A stretch of DNA of 64,000 bases, taken from Poa pratensis. Lineage: Eukaryota > Streptophyta > Magnoliopsida > Poales > Poaceae. Shown in pieces: positions 11,043 to 22,058 of this stretch. The stretch lies in assembly GCA_947311845.1 (NCBI GenBank), contig CAMZMU010000040.1:67575564-67639563 (forward strand), given 5' to 3'. The translations under genes and the position numbers were made by a program. The notes below the pieces were generated by a model. The model was not told where the DNA came from. It worked only from the letters and a program-made list of their open reading frames with translations, and searched no databases. Within the stretch, counting starts at the first letter, position 1. Each line of letters starts with the position of its first letter.

Positions 11043-11309
11043 GCGCGGGACTCGGTTATGTCATCTGGTAGCTCGCTGCGGAGTATGTAAGCCAGAAAAG
11101 GTTGAGTCCAAGTTGGCTCAATGAGGAGCACCTCGACTGGGGGGTCCTCTGTGCTAGGGCTTTGCTTTTGGCTGGCGTAGTCGACGGAGGAGGCTCTCGT
11201 TTCTCCTTGATAGATCTGTGTTCGATGCGCTCGAGGAAACACCAGGTGGAATTTGTGCGCCAGTTGAGCCAAGGTTGGCTAGCATGTCTGCTTCTTCGTT
11301 GTTTCCTTC
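11043..11309 (-). other. RNase H to integrase linker of gypsy pol
   Basis: Broken reading frames on the minus strand between the RNase H and integrase ORFs. It includes LIEPTWTQPFLAYIL-like text typical of the linker that precedes the integrase zinc finger. Confidence 0.5.
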
Positions 11310-12191
11310 CTATGTGCCTAACTCGCAGCCATCGAAGCTGCCCTCCAGTGTGTTGTACAGGTCGCGATAAGCGATCATGTTGTCCGCGATTGCGTCACAG
11401 GCCTTCATTGTTTGCTGCACCACGAGATTGAGTCGCCGTAGATCATCAATCGAGTGCACCCAAGTGCTTTTGCCATCCGCATGCCATGGATCAAGGCTCG
11501 TATTCAGCCTCGTTATTGGAGGGTAGTTTGAATCCCATTGCAAACATAACGAAGCTTGTCCCTTTTGGTGATATGAGTATGACGCCTGCGCCTGCGCCTT
11601 CGTGTTCTTGGACCCATCGAAGTACATGGTCCAGGAATTGGACACGTCTGGTGCTCCAGGTAATTGGGCCTCTATCCACTCGGTTGTGAAGTCGGGTAGG
11701 ACTTGTGCTTTGATAGCCTTCGGGTGCTCGTACTTGATGTCTCTTGGAGCCAGCTCGATGAGCCATTTTGCGACTCGACCCGTTGCATTGGGGTTTGTGA
11801 GGATATCACCGATTGCTGAGTTACTTACCACGGTGATCGGGTGCTCGGTGAAGTAGTGTGTCAATTTCCTTGAGGACATGAACACAGCGTAGCCAGCTTT
11901 TGATAGTGCGGGTACCGCTGTTTTGATATGGAAGAACCTCGCTAGGTAGTAGACTGGACGTTGTATGCTTTGGATGTGCCCCTCCTCCATGCGTTCGACT
12001 ACCAGTACGGTGCTCACCACCCTGTTTGTAGCCGAGACATACAGGTAGAGTGGTTCCCGTTCCTTAGGTGCGACGAGGATTGGAGGGCTTGTGAGGATCC
12101 GCTTGAGATCTGTGAAGGCTGCTTCAGCTTCTGGCGTCCACTCGAACTTGTCCGCCTTTTCATCAGTCGATAGAATGGTAGAGCTTTTCAC
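11310..12191 (-). pseudogene. RT connection and RNase H of gypsy element
   Basis: The 293-codon minus-strand ORF starts in the RT thumb/connection region (FEWTPEAEAAFTDLKRILTS). It continues through a gypsy-type RNase H (LYLYVSATNRVVSTVLVV, RPVYYLARFF, KLTHYFTEHPITVVSN) and into a second RNase H-like segment (WTMYFDGSKNTKAQ). An additional RNase H after the gypsy RNase H is a known feature of Tat-lineage elements. Frame disturbance appears after the DGSKN motif: the normal continuation (GVILISPKGTSFVMFAMGFK) lies in another frame at about 11500-11600. Confidence 0.78.
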
Positions 12192-12994
12192 CCAGTTTGC
12201 TGATGAATCGACTGAGCGCTGCTACTCGTCCTGCTAGTTTCTGCACATCGTGAAGCTTTGAAGGCCTTTGCATTGTGAGGATGGCCTGTATCTTCTCCGG
12301 GTCTGCTTCGATTCCACGGGCAGAGACTAGGTACCCTAGAGTGCCCGGCTGGAACGCCGAACGTGCACTTCTTAGGATTGAGCTTGATATGGAAGCGTTG
12401 AGGTTTGCGAACGTCTCCCTCAAATCGTCGAGTAGTGTGTGTTCTCCCTTGTGGTAATGACAATGTCATCCACGTAGACTGGACGTTGCGTCCAATTTGC
12501 TTTTTGAGGCAGTCTTGCATCATGCGCTGGTATGTTGCACCCAGCGTTTTGAGCCCAAAGGGCATAGTTGTGTAGCAGTAGACCCCGAGTGGGGTTATGA
12601 ACGCCGTTTTTTCTTCGTCTTCTTGCTTCATCCTTATCTGGTGATAGCCTGAGTAAGCATCCAGAAAGGAGAGTCGTGCGCATCCGGCGGTGGAGTCGAC
12701 GATCTGGTCGATTCGAGGTAGGGGAAGTGATCCTTTGGACAGCACTTGTTCAGCTGTGAAGTCCACGCACATCCGAAGGATGTCTGTATGCTTCTTCTCT
12801 ACGAGTACGGGGTTGGCCACCCATTGTGATTTCTTGATTTCCCTGATGAATCCTGCTGCGAGTAACCGGTCGACTTCAGATTCGACTGCGGTTCGCTTTG
12901 GGCCGGAGATTCGACGCATCGTTTGCTTGACTGGCTTTGCATCTGGAAACAATTGGAGAGAGTGCTCGGCGAATTCCCTGGGAATACCTGGCAT
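12192..12994 (-). pseudogene. Reverse transcriptase of gypsy element (frameshifted)
   Basis: RNA-dependent DNA polymerase palm and fingers. Seen in order are KRTAVESEVDRLLAAGFIRE, WVANPVLVEKK, RMCVDFT, LPLPRIDQIVDSTAG, LSFLDAYSGYHQIRMK, AFITPLGVYCYTTMPFGLK and the catalytic YVDD box at about 12465-12476. YVDD lies in a different frame from the upstream part, with the break near 12490, and a second break follows. The motifs match the Ty3/gypsy type. Confidence 0.85.
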
Positions 12995-13757
12995 GTCGGC
13001 TGGACACCACGCAAATATTTCCCAGTTCTCACGGAGGAATTCGACGAGCGCGCCTTCCTATGCGATAGGCAGGCTCGAAGATATTTGACTGTCTTGGACG
13101 GATCGGTCGGGTGCACCTGATGCGACCTTGTGTCATTTGTAGCATTGAAGGATCTGTCGACTGCCAACTTCTTATGCTCCGGAAGGAGTGTGCGGTCGTT
13201 GGAATCGCCAGGTCGGCGAGTGATTCTTCCACCCCGAACATCTCGGAGATTTTGCTGAACTCGCGGTCGCAAGCATCGGACCTTTGAAAGTTTCCACGGA
13301 CAGTGATGACTCCCTTTGGCCTGGCATCTTCAGCGTGAGGTATGCGTAGTGTGGCACCGCCATGAATCGAGCAAACGTCGGGCGCCAAGAATAGCATGGT
13401 ATTGTGATTTCCAGTCGACGACCTCGAACTCAATCGACTCCGTCCTGAAGTGGCTTTGTCCCCGAACGTAACGTCGAGTTGTATGGTGCCTTCTGGGCTG
13501 ACTGCTTTGCCTGGAACGATACCGTGAAAGGTATTTGAAGATTTTGGGAGGTTTTCGACTGACCTGTTCATTTTGCGGAGCGTGTCCGCGAAGATGATGT
13601 TTATGCCACTGCCTCCATCCATGAAGACCTTGCTCATGGCGTAGCCTCCTATTTGCGCGTCGAGTACCAGAGCAGCGTGCCCTGGTCGAACTACAGCTGG
13701 GGGATGATCCTCCCGACTGAAGCTTATGGTGGTCTCCGATCCCTTCAGAAACTCCAC
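12995..13757 (-). pseudogene. Aspartic protease region of gypsy element
   Basis: The minus-strand ORF begins EFLKGSETTISFSREDHPPA. It contains the protease active-site stretch VFMDGGSGINIIFADTL, where DGGS replaces the usual D[ST]G, as seen in several plant gypsy lineages. Downstream coding continues into the protease-RT linker (LADLAIPTTAHS) with frame breaks near 13400-13330 and 13120-13030. Confidence 0.75.
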
Positions 13758-13763
13758 GGCAGG

Positions 13764-15272
13764 GGGCCATGACAGCCATGTTTACCTGTCGAGTGATTAA
13801 CTTTTGCTGCCTGTTGGAGGGGCGACCCTTTTGTATCATGTACATCTGCCCGTGGGGCTGTGGGTATTGATCATCTTCTACTCGATGAACGGGTGTATGG
13901 CACCCGATATTTGCGCCTGGAGCAGGCTGTGGAGGTGGTTGCTGCGGTGGTGCCATGAGAGCAGGCATAGCGTTTTGCTGAGGTACTGGTGCAGGCGTGG
14001 GCTGAGCAGGTGCAGGGCCGTGCCTTTTGAGCGTCATGTAGTCAGTCGCCATTTGGTCGAATTCCCTGCAGTTCCTTAGGGTATGATTGGAGCGTAGCCT
14101 TCCATCATCTCCCTTAAAGAGGTGGAGTCTGCACCAGTCGTCCATCTTTTCTTCGAATGACCGCTCGGGTTTTGCGTCACTGCGTTTGCGCCATTCTTGT
14201 CTTTTGTCACTCCGCTGATCGCGGTCTCGACTGTCCCGTCGATCATCCGAGCGCCGGTTGCTTCTGTCTTGGTCATCGCGGGGTTGAGTGTACCCAGCCG
14301 CCATGAACTCGGGTCTGTTGTCGTCGTAAGGACGTTTGGACCGTTTGCGTCTGCGATCATCTCTGTATGAGTCTCTGCGGCTTCGACTGCCGCTGTCGTG
14401 GTTGTCGCGTGGTGGGGAAACGCGGGATCTGCGCACAGAGTCTTCTCCGTCTGCCCACTCAGTCGCGATCTTTATGAGCTGAGCCAAAGAGCTTGGCTTT
14501 TCGGCCAGTGCTTCTCTGAAGTCCTTGCGGGCGAGGCCCATTGTGAAGGCGTCCATGGCCCTATCTTCTGATGTTGTGCCAACCGAATTGCGTATTTCAG
14601 TCCACCTCCGTATGTATGACCTCAACGACTCGTCTGATCGTTGGGTGCATGCTCTCAGTTCTTCGAATGTCTTCGGGCGCTCACAAAGAGGCTCGAAGTT
14701 TTTGATGAAATCTCTGCGGAAATCGTCCCACGAGTCGTATGATGATGAGGGAGTGCTTTGAGCCAGTCGCGGGCTGTGCCTTCGAGCATAAGTCGTATGT
14801 ACTGCATCGCTGTGGTGTTCGTGCCGCGTTGGCATGCCACGGCGAGTCTGTAATCTTCCAGCCACCCGGAAGGTTCCTGACGGCCGTTGTACTTGGGTTG
14901 TTCGCCTGTTAGTTTGAACCCTTTGGGCATCCGTCTCGCGAATGCGTCGAGTGAAGCACAATGCTCCCATGGCTCTGGTTCACGGTCAGAGTATGAATCG
15001 CTGCTGTACGACCTTCGAGATCTGCTCCTGCTGGACCTGCGCCGACGCGAACTCCTTCCTTCTTCCGAGTGGTGGCTGCGACCACTATGATCACGTGTTG
15101 TATGTCGTGGGGTTGCTATCTGACGATCTCTACCCCCTCCTGGAGTTTTATCTGCTGGCTGTATAGCCTTTGCCGCTAGAGCTAGCGATTTGATTTGTTG
15201 ACGATGTAGGGCGGCATTGGGATCATCCGACGGAGGCTGCATTGCTTTGAGGTAGGCGCCCACGGAGATCAA
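13764..15272 (-). pseudogene. Gag of gypsy element (frameshifted)
   Basis: Capsid/nucleocapsid protein. The Arg/Ser-rich stretch is followed by the retrotransposon gag domain (FKLTGEQPKYNG, SGWLEDYRLAVACQRG, LMLEGTARDWLKALP). The frame breaks near 14755 and resumes as SWDDFRRDFIKNFEPLCERP … LRSYIRRWTEIRNSVG. A basic Arg/Asp/Ser-rich region comes next (RSDDRRDSRDRDQRSDKRQE), then a degenerate zinc-knuckle-like CRLH … HTLRNC and a proline/glutamine-rich tail. The order and motifs are typical for large plant gypsy elements. Confidence 0.8.
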
Positions 15273-15318
15273 AGCACCTTCTGCTGTTTTGGTACTGGGA
15301 TTCCGTCAGCGTCTTCTG

Positions 15319-16550
15319 TCATGAATGACAGGTTGCGGGTGATCGCCACCCTTTCATGCTCTGGAAGGCTCGCCAACCGCGATCTGGGTCGCAGGGTTGG
15401 TTGCTGTGTGGATCCGAGGATTGCTCCCTTCTTCGCGCACTCGAAAGGCTAGCTTGCCTTCTGCGCTCTTCGAGTGCAGCTCGGTAGTTCTTCAGTCGAA
15501 GCGATTCCTGCCAGTTGAAATACTGGTAGGTCAACATCTCTTCCGGAGTCGAGCCTGTAGGCATCATTGTGCACTCCTTGATGACTTTATCTGCTTTTGC
15601 TGCCATCTCCTCCGTGATCGTCAAGGTTGTGACCCCGTCCGGCATGGTTACCGTGCATGGTATTGTGTAGGCCTGCGGGCAGCTGCGTCTGCGGATGATT
15701 CTGCGGAGAAGGCCACATAGACCTGGTGAGGCGTGACCCGTGGGCACGTGTATGCACTGTCGATTCCAGTCATGGACTCACGTCGTCGTCCAGACTCATG
15801 CAGAGCCATTATGCTCGTCGAGTAGATCTTCTACGCGAATGTCGTTGTCGATGTGCTCATCGCCTATGCTCATCTCGGTGTTGGCGAAGCCATTATGGAT
15901 TTCTGAGTCGAGGTTGGTGTGGTGAGGGTCTCCGAGTCGACGTTTCTGTCGTTATGAATCGCGGGCTCGTTGAAGTCCTCGAGGGAGATCCCGCAGTCGA
16001 AACTTTCGTCGAGTGGTAGGCTGAAGTCGACGTTGCTGGTGTGTATGCGGATTCTGCCTCCTCACCTTGGAGTTCCGTCATCATGAACCTGTCGAGCTCT
16101 CCACTCGACATGGTTGTTGCGGGCGAGCAGGCTTCGGGAATCAACGACGGGGCCAGCTCAGTCGAGTGCGCCTCGAGTTGTAGATCTGTCGAGTCCTGCG
16201 TGCCAAGCTTGTTTACGAAAAAATTGAATGCTCCAACAGTTAAGCTCAAACCTGATTCGAGGCCGGAGAACGCCTCCTGAAGCTCCGGCGAGTGCGGATT
16301 GAAATTCATTGGAAGAGCAGATGCGCTTTTTGCAGGTGAAGCGGGCAGACTGCCGCTTTTCGAGTGGATCGGCGAATCGCCGTGTGTCGCCTGGATCGGC
16401 GAGTTGCTGTTTGATGACATGGCCGGCGAGTTGCCGTTTGCAGATGAGATCGGCGAGTTGCCGTTTGCTGGTGTGATCGGCGATTTGCCGTTTGCTGTTG
16501 GGACCGGCGAAACTTCGAGTCCAGCTCTATTCGTTCCCACAGACGGCGCC
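15319..16550 (-). pseudogene. 5' leader ORFs upstream of gag
   Basis: Two minus-strand reading frames precede gag. One runs from the 5' LTR edge through a Ser/Asn/Pro-rich repeat of the type ANGNSPI (about 16360-16500) and a hydrophobic GAFNFFVNKLG stretch. The other (15319-15747) includes TITEEMAAKADKVIKECTM and a charged helix (LKNYRAALEERRRQASL). They probably formed the N-terminal extension of Gag before frame breaks near 15890 and 15290. The exact function is unknown. Confidence 0.55.
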
Positions 16551-16551
16551 A
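16533..16551 (-). other. Primer-binding site of gypsy element
   Basis: The minus strand reads TGGCGCCGTCTGTGGGAAC two bases after the 5' LTR end. The TGGCGCC start is the usual plant gypsy primer site, probably tRNA-Asp type; the tRNA identity is inference. Confidence 0.75.
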
Positions 16552-16553
16552 CT

Positions 16554-17039
16554 TGACGAGGGGTAGACTCATCAAGACCCATGGTTAAGGTCCCTAGGTT
16601 ATGAATATGGGGGAGAGAACGTGGTAGAGCTGGAAGTATCGTCGGCTGACAAGCAGGGCAAAGATTTTACCCAGGTTCAGGGCCCTCGTGTGGAGGTAAC
16701 ACCCCTACGTCCTGCCTGTCTGTTATTGCTTTGTGAATATGATGGTTACAAGGGTCCCGGCGAGATGTCAATCTCGCTAGGGTTTGTGGCTCTGGTGGTT
16801 CGTTGTCTGGTTTGATGGCCCTCCCAGTCCTTAAATAGGCTGGGTCTCGGGTGTTCATAACCGACTCGATTTACAAGTAAGGAAACTCTAAACCGACTAT
16901 TGTTTCGCCAAACTTGGAGGATACTTCATCTTCGTGGGCCTCCCTTCATGGGCTTCATGTAGGCTCTGATAGTTGGGCCTAGTCGATACGTGCACCAGGT
17001 ACCCTCATGGTAGGGTACCCGATAGGCATACCCATGTCA
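16554..17039 (-). repeat. 5' LTR of the gypsy element
   Basis: It is a 486-bp copy of the 3' LTR with one substitution and no indels. Together with the PBS position, this places the 5' end of the element on the right. Confidence 0.92.
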
Positions 17040-17184
17040 CTTTCCCCTTGTTTTTCTTCATCCACTCGTCCGGTGTATAACGACGAGTCGGCTTTTTGTT
17101 GGACCTAAAGCCAAAGTCACGCTCGAGACTTTTTTGATAGTCCTCTAAGGTCATATCGTCGTTCACATCATCATCAACCTGGTC
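17040..17184 (-). pseudogene. 5' half of last exon of MULE-borne gene
   Basis: The splice acceptor TTTTGTTAG precedes GACCAGGTTGATGATG on the minus strand. The exon encodes DQVDDDVNDDMTLEDY, then FGFRSNKKPTRRYTPDEWMK, and is interrupted after KNKGK by the gypsy element. It continues in frame in 3627-3885. TRRYTPDEWMK-like text before an acidic tail is reminiscent of plant transposon-associated proteins, but I cannot place the family. Confidence 0.6.
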
Positions 17185-17271
17185 CTAACAAAATAAATAT
17201 TCCATGTTCAATATAACATATATGTGCAAAGTATTACGGAATGAAGGGTAGACAAATATTTCATACTTCAC

Positions 17272-17882
17272 TAGGGAGAGGGGTTGAAGTGGACGACGAC
17301 TTCTTCGACGTGCCAACATCGATGGAACGACAACCAAGCAATAGAGATAAAGCTCGAAGTCGAGAAGCGCTACGCTGTGACATTGAGAAAACAAAATCTT
17401 AGTGGAACAGAACATGTAATATGCCCATGCAAATGCTATAACGACATACCTTCACAAACTCCCGAACGGCGTTGTCACCATTCTTGCCACGCGGGACCGC
17501 GAGTGCGTCTCGGGCTTCCCCGGCTTGGCGCGAGACCTCATTGCGCTATGAAAACAAACATGTCAACAATAGGGCTATAGCTACGAAGATAGAAAGAAGA
17601 GTGGACAAAATATACCATAAAGTTGATAAGAGGGGCAAACTTAGTTTGGCGACCATCTCTGACGAGCTTGTTGTACTCGAGAGCAACAAGATCTTCTCCA
17701 GAATCACTGTTACTATCCAATATATCCGCCTCAAAAGCCGGGGAACAGAGGGACACACGAGTACGGGGAACAATGTGCATGCTAACATATATGAAATAAC
17801 AACATAAATATAGATTAGCTTCTTATTCTCCACCATATACCTCGCACGGTGGTAATAATCATATTGTTCTTCGAGTAGTTCC
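17272..17882 (-). pseudogene. Upstream exons of MULE-borne gene
   Basis: Minus-strand exons with GT-AG borders: about 17841-17882 (MELLEEQYDYYHRA), 17616-17781 (RTRVSLCSPAFEADILDS … ALEYNKLVRDGRQT … APLINFM), 17450-17545 (RNEVSRQAGEARDALAVPRG … REFVK) and 17272-17374 (LLGCRSIDVGTSKKSSS). The first three joins keep phase. The join from 17272 to 17184 is off by one, so either the splice choice or a base is wrong. No clear 5' exons are visible up to the right TIR. The charged, coiled-coil-like composition resembles the region after a plant mobile domain (inference, weak). Confidence 0.5.
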
Positions 17883-18472
17883 ATCCTATCATATTTAAAA
17901 AATTACAACATATAAGAAATCGCTATTTGACAAATCAAATCATACACAATCAAATGAAACTACTAGTAATTAGCAAATTTCGAAGTCCACACGTACACAT
18001 AGCACATCCACATCCCACCGACACGACACACATGCAGCAAACATACTTCATATCCATGATTTTCGAATTAATGTGACTCATAGAGATTCAAGCATGAACT
18101 AGGGTTCGGATTCAAGCATCTAAGATTTTCCCCGTGTTCCCCCCCAATGAGTACAACTACTATGCAAAAGTAAACTACCCTAAACATCTAAGATATTCTG
18201 GCCTAATTTCAGATTAAAGCATGAACTAGGGTTTCACCAAAACGGAGAAAAATAGGCCCAATACAAAATTTCTATGGATGAAATTGGGGGATTCGGAGGA
18301 GAATACCTGGGGGAATGGATTGGGAACGAAATCCACCTATTTTGCCTTCAGATCCGAGCGTATTTTGTGGGAGATTTGAGGGGAGAGAGAGGGGCGCCGC
18401 CGGCTGCTGTGTTCGATCGGCGCTGCACTGGGAACAGAGGAGAACGACGCGTGAGGGCTGGACCGAACGGTA
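17883..18472. other. MULE interior, AT-rich, no exon seen
   Basis: Non-coding between the first recognised exon and the right TIR. It contains repeated gcatgaactagggtt words (about 18092 and 18220). It may include the 5'UTR of the minus-strand gene. Confidence 0.5.
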
Positions 18473-18751
18473 AGTTAAACTGCTCGCATACGGTAGCTCC
18501 ACCGACTCTGGAGCTGCACTCGGAACTGTAGCGCCGGTCGATTTGGCGCTACCTAACCGGACCCGGGCCCCATCGTGACACGCTGGATCCACGCTGGCAG
18601 GAGGGTAGCTCCACTCGACCTGGAGCTACCATGCTATGGGTAGCTCCTCTCGCGTGGGCGCTACCAAAAAGGGTTAGAATCGAAATTTGTTTGAAAAAAA
18701 GTTCATTTTTGGCTGAAGTTTGCCCACGTGGTCAGTTTTGTCAAATTTCAC
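18473..18751 (-). repeat. Right TIR of the MULE
   Basis: Exact counterpart of 2396-2674 in inverted orientation, with three substitutions and no length change. It ends gtcaaatttcac directly before the TSD atccttctt. Confidence 0.9.
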
Positions 18752-18855
18752 ATCCTTCTTCCCCGTAGCCTCGCTCTACGATTCCCAGTTTTAAAATTTC
18801 ATGACAGCGCATATATATGCCTTGGGGATCACAAGCAAACGCATTGGTTGGACGC

Positions 18856-19854
18856 GTCACTTTCCCCCTTCCTTCTCTCTCCTTATCCCTTGTTCTGAGA
18901 GCTCCCCCGCCGCCTCCGGACCCTCTCCTCCTCTCCTCCGGCGGCCTTGCCGGCCAGAGTGGGAAGGGGAGAGGGGCCGGCTTCTCCTTGTTTTTAGTAG
19001 ATGTAGGGTTGGTTTTGCCTCCGTGGCGTTTGGCTTGTTGCCGTTTCCTAGAAGCTTCCGTGGGTTGTTGGCGAGCGGCGCTTCACGGTGGTCGACGTGC
19101 TTCCTCGGTGACTCCCCTTGGTGGAGAGAACCGCAGAGGTGCGGATCTGGCGATAGCTCCTCTAATAAGCTCGCTTTCTGGCCCCTTCTGGTCTGTGCTG
19201 TCGTCCTGTGGCTTCTTGTCCTGGCTGTCCATGGTGGAGAGGGGAAGGAGAAGCTCGGTGCAGTTGCTCATAGATCGGATGGTGGAGGTGGAGGCTTTAT
19301 CGATCTGGCGTTGTGGTGCGGCGCTGGGCGATTGTGGACGAGGAATCCTGCTGGACTTCCAAGGAGGGAGATGGCGGAGGATTTCTTCGATGCGGCCTTC
19401 TTCAATAAGCACTTTTGTTGGTGGTGGTGGTGGTCTTCCTTCATGATTCTGCTCCGGCCGGCCGTGGCGGCGAGGGGAGTGGTTGTCTGGAGGCTGGGTG
19501 TTCTTGGTGGCTGGCCTGGTCAATGCGGAGGCGGTGGGAAGATGGTGGATTGAGGAAGCGAGTGCTATGGCTGTGTTCGTTCATCGAGCTGGGTGTCCGT
19601 CGCGTCGCGGCGGCCAGATTTGCAGTCGACTACAACATGTGGAGGTGCTTTCTTCCCCGGGAATGGCGGTACGGCGGCTCCGGCGGAGACTGAGGCGTTT
19701 GGGGCGACGGGTGGATCCGATTGTGTTTCTTCCAGGTGGCTCGGGTGTTTAGTGCAATTTGTTGGGTCTCGTTGTAATTTCTGGTTCCTACTGGACCTGT
19801 CTGTAAGTTGTACTGAGCTTCCTTTATATATATCGGATCCTGTTCAAAAAAAAA
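18856..19854 (+). mobile_element. Poly(A) retroposon R2 with 18-bp TSD
   Basis: The duplicated target aacgcattggttggacgc lies at 18838-18855 and 19855-19872. The element starts in pyrimidine-rich leader sequence, carries the family word ctccggccggccgtggcgg near 19450, and ends ggatcctgttc plus poly(A). The undisrupted site is seen twice in copy B (about 32380 and 33506). A reading frame around 19567 opens MAVFVHRAG, shared in R4 and, weakly, in R6 and R7. Confidence 0.85.
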
Positions 19855-20445
19855 AACGCATTGGTTGGACGCTAGCTTCCTATGTTTTCTTTAGTGGAGG
19901 AGAGTATCCAAAAGAGTTGGACCATGGTCAGCTAGCTAATCGATTCCGAAGAGCATGTGACGGGCGGACGTACTCCTAGGCTAAGCCATGAGCACTAGCA
20001 GTGGTAGTGGGCATGGGCAGCATATGCCTATCAGTATCACGGCATGTTCCCTTTCCCCACCAGCTCAGACCTAACATGCATGCATCTAGGCGCCATAGCT
20101 TATCTCAAGCGCATATCAACATGACCAGATGACCGTGGCGTACTTTATACAGTTGTTAATCGAGATTCGAGACGCCCTAATTTAACTGTATGCTTGATCG
20201 CAGGCCGGCAAGCTGTGGTCGCATGTTCACCGCGGTTGGTTCTTCAGGCCCGGCGCGTCTCAGGCCAATTATTTATCCAGTTGATTGATTCTCGTACCGT
20301 GGTCATGTGCGTCGGCAGGGCAGGAGATCTTGCCTTGCGCCTTCTTTGGCACTCTGGCCACCGAGTTTGCAGGATTCTTTCTTCTAGTACTACCTGCATG
20401 TGTGGCTTCCACGCTTCGCTGATGCTCCCACTGAGTTCCACAAGT

Positions 20446-22028
20446 TTTTTAGAACAGAGGCTCAAAGAGCCCGGTTTTAAATTAATAAAGCCACGACTGG
20501 CACCAAGTACAACGCATTACAGCCACACTACTGGGGTTACCAGCTTACAGAGAAAGCACAACAGAGAAGAACGACACCCAACAACTACTAAGAACGACAA
20601 CACCAAGCAAAAAATAAAACAAAGAAGGTCGAGCTTGGGTCATCATCCTCCACTAACTAACTGAAGAACAAAGGGCGTCGCCGGATCCGGCCCCAACCAT
20701 CACCGGAGTCTTCGCAAGCACGTCCACATCGCCGAAATCAGCGAGAGCGGAGATCACGAGCAGCACCAAACATAAAGCATAGGCGCAGGTCACAGACTCA
20801 AGAGCGACGCCTCAAAGAAGGGGACGACGCGAGAGCGTCGCCGTCGCCCGATCCACAAGGATCTAGGTTTTCACCCGGAGACTGAGATCCCGTTGATGGA
20901 CAAATGAAGGCTACAGGATGTCGCTTCCAAGGAAGGAAATGGCACCCGCAGGTGTCATTGACATCGGCACCAGCGAACCGGCAGGGCTTTCGCCCGAGCC
21001 TTCCATCCACCACAACGCAGCAACCTGACCTCAAAGGACTCCACATGGAGCTAAAACCAGCCCATCAGGTAAGCCTCCCTGGGCGGCCGGGCATGGCAAC
21101 TCGCAAGAATCATGAGATGGACAGGCGCAACAACGCCAAACAAAGGTAGCACCACTGAAGTAACACCGGCCAGACCCGAAATTGCCGGGAAGAACCAAAG
21201 CCGCAAGACCATCTTCTCCGTCCAGCGGTTGTCGATCAGAGGAGGGGAAAAAAGCCGGATTTGACCCATGTCGATGGCTACCATGGTGTCACAAGGAAGG
21301 GATGGGGGGTGCCGCGAGCCCCTGCTTCGGCCCCAACGGCATGGCGAGTCACCCTAGACCGCAGATGCACTTTTCCATCATCCTCCCCTTGACCAGCGCC
21401 AACGAGCCACGCCGACAGGCCAACAACCGGAAGCAGGCACACCACCCTCCCTGAGCAGCCACATCCGCTGGTTTCCAAGCTTACCACCAACCACACAGAC
21501 ACCGCCGGAGACCAGATCTGGGACGGGCGCACCACCACCCACCTCTCCCACCAGACACCCTGTCCAGCGGGAGACGAAGCCAACACGCCAGAGGACACCC
21601 AGAGGGCGACGGGGAAGACCGCTGCCAGCAGAAGGGAAGACGGCTGCGGGAGACCCTACTCTCCGCAGGAGCACTCCATGGATCTACAGCAGAGGCGACG
21701 TCGCGGCTCGAGGTTGTCGGCGCGGAGCTCGCCGGAAGGGGCCGTGGAGGGCTGCGGGGTTGAAGACGCAAGGAGAGGTCGGAGACGCGCGGTGGAGATG
21801 CTACGGTCCCGGCGCAGCAGCCTCCTCTGAGCTGCAGCAGGGGACCGAGAGGCGGAGATCCCCGCCGCCCCTTCACGGGCGCCGCGCGGCCTTTACCAGC
21901 GGCGGCCTCCGGGACGGCGAGGGAGAGAGGCGGGGGAGGAGGGGGGTGGCGGCGGCGGCTAGGGTTTTGCCCCTCCCGTCGCCCAGAGGAGGCGACGCGA
22001 GGAGCTAGGAGGGGGGTCGTTGTTCACC
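20446..22028 (-). mobile_element. Poly(A) retroposon R3 with 15-bp TSD
   Basis: A T-run at 20445-20450 marks the poly(A) end on the minus strand. The target duplication ctgagttccacaagt is at 20431-20445 and 22029-22043. The 5' end on the minus strand has cctcgcgtcgcctcctctgg and caaaaccctagccgcc, resembling a transcript leader. No enzyme-coding ORF is evident. It lies 15 bp from R4. Confidence 0.8.
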
Positions 22029-22058
22029 CTGAGTTCCACAAGTCCTCGTAATCAAAAC

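Larger units (their letters stand above)
3886..17039 (-). mobile_element. Ty3/gypsy LTR retrotransposon, 13,154 bp, very young
   Basis: Direct 486-bp LTRs (3886-4371 and 16554-17039) start tgacgagg and end ccatgtca. They differ at one base (gatgtcgatc near 4093 versus gatgtcaatc near 16760) with no indels. The 5-bp TSD ctttc at 3881-3885 and 17040-17044 is exact. Coding order on the minus strand is gag, protease, RT, RNase H, integrase, which is the Ty3/gypsy order. Several features suggest the Tat lineage: large size, a DGGS-type protease, a long pol-to-3'LTR spacer, and an antisense accessory gene of the putative gypsy type transposon family (Pfam PF04195). The internal ORFs carry many frameshifts despite the near-identical LTRs. 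It inserted into the last exon of the MULE gene. Confidence 0.93.
2396..18751 (-). mobile_element. Mutator-like transposon (MULE), 16.4 kb including nested gypsy
   Basis: The element is bounded by 279-bp terminal inverted repeats (2396-2674 and 18473-18751; 3 mismatches). It has an exact 9-bp target-site duplication, atccttctt, at 2387-2395 and 18752-18760. A 9-bp TSD with long TIRs is the Mutator superfamily signature. Subtracting the nested gypsy insertion and its TSD leaves about 3.2 kb. That remainder has an intron-containing minus-strand gene fragment but no recognisable MURA transposase, so the element looks non-autonomous. The two flanks rejoin into module sequence that is uninterrupted at 32300-32345, which acts as the empty site. 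Confidence 0.88.
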
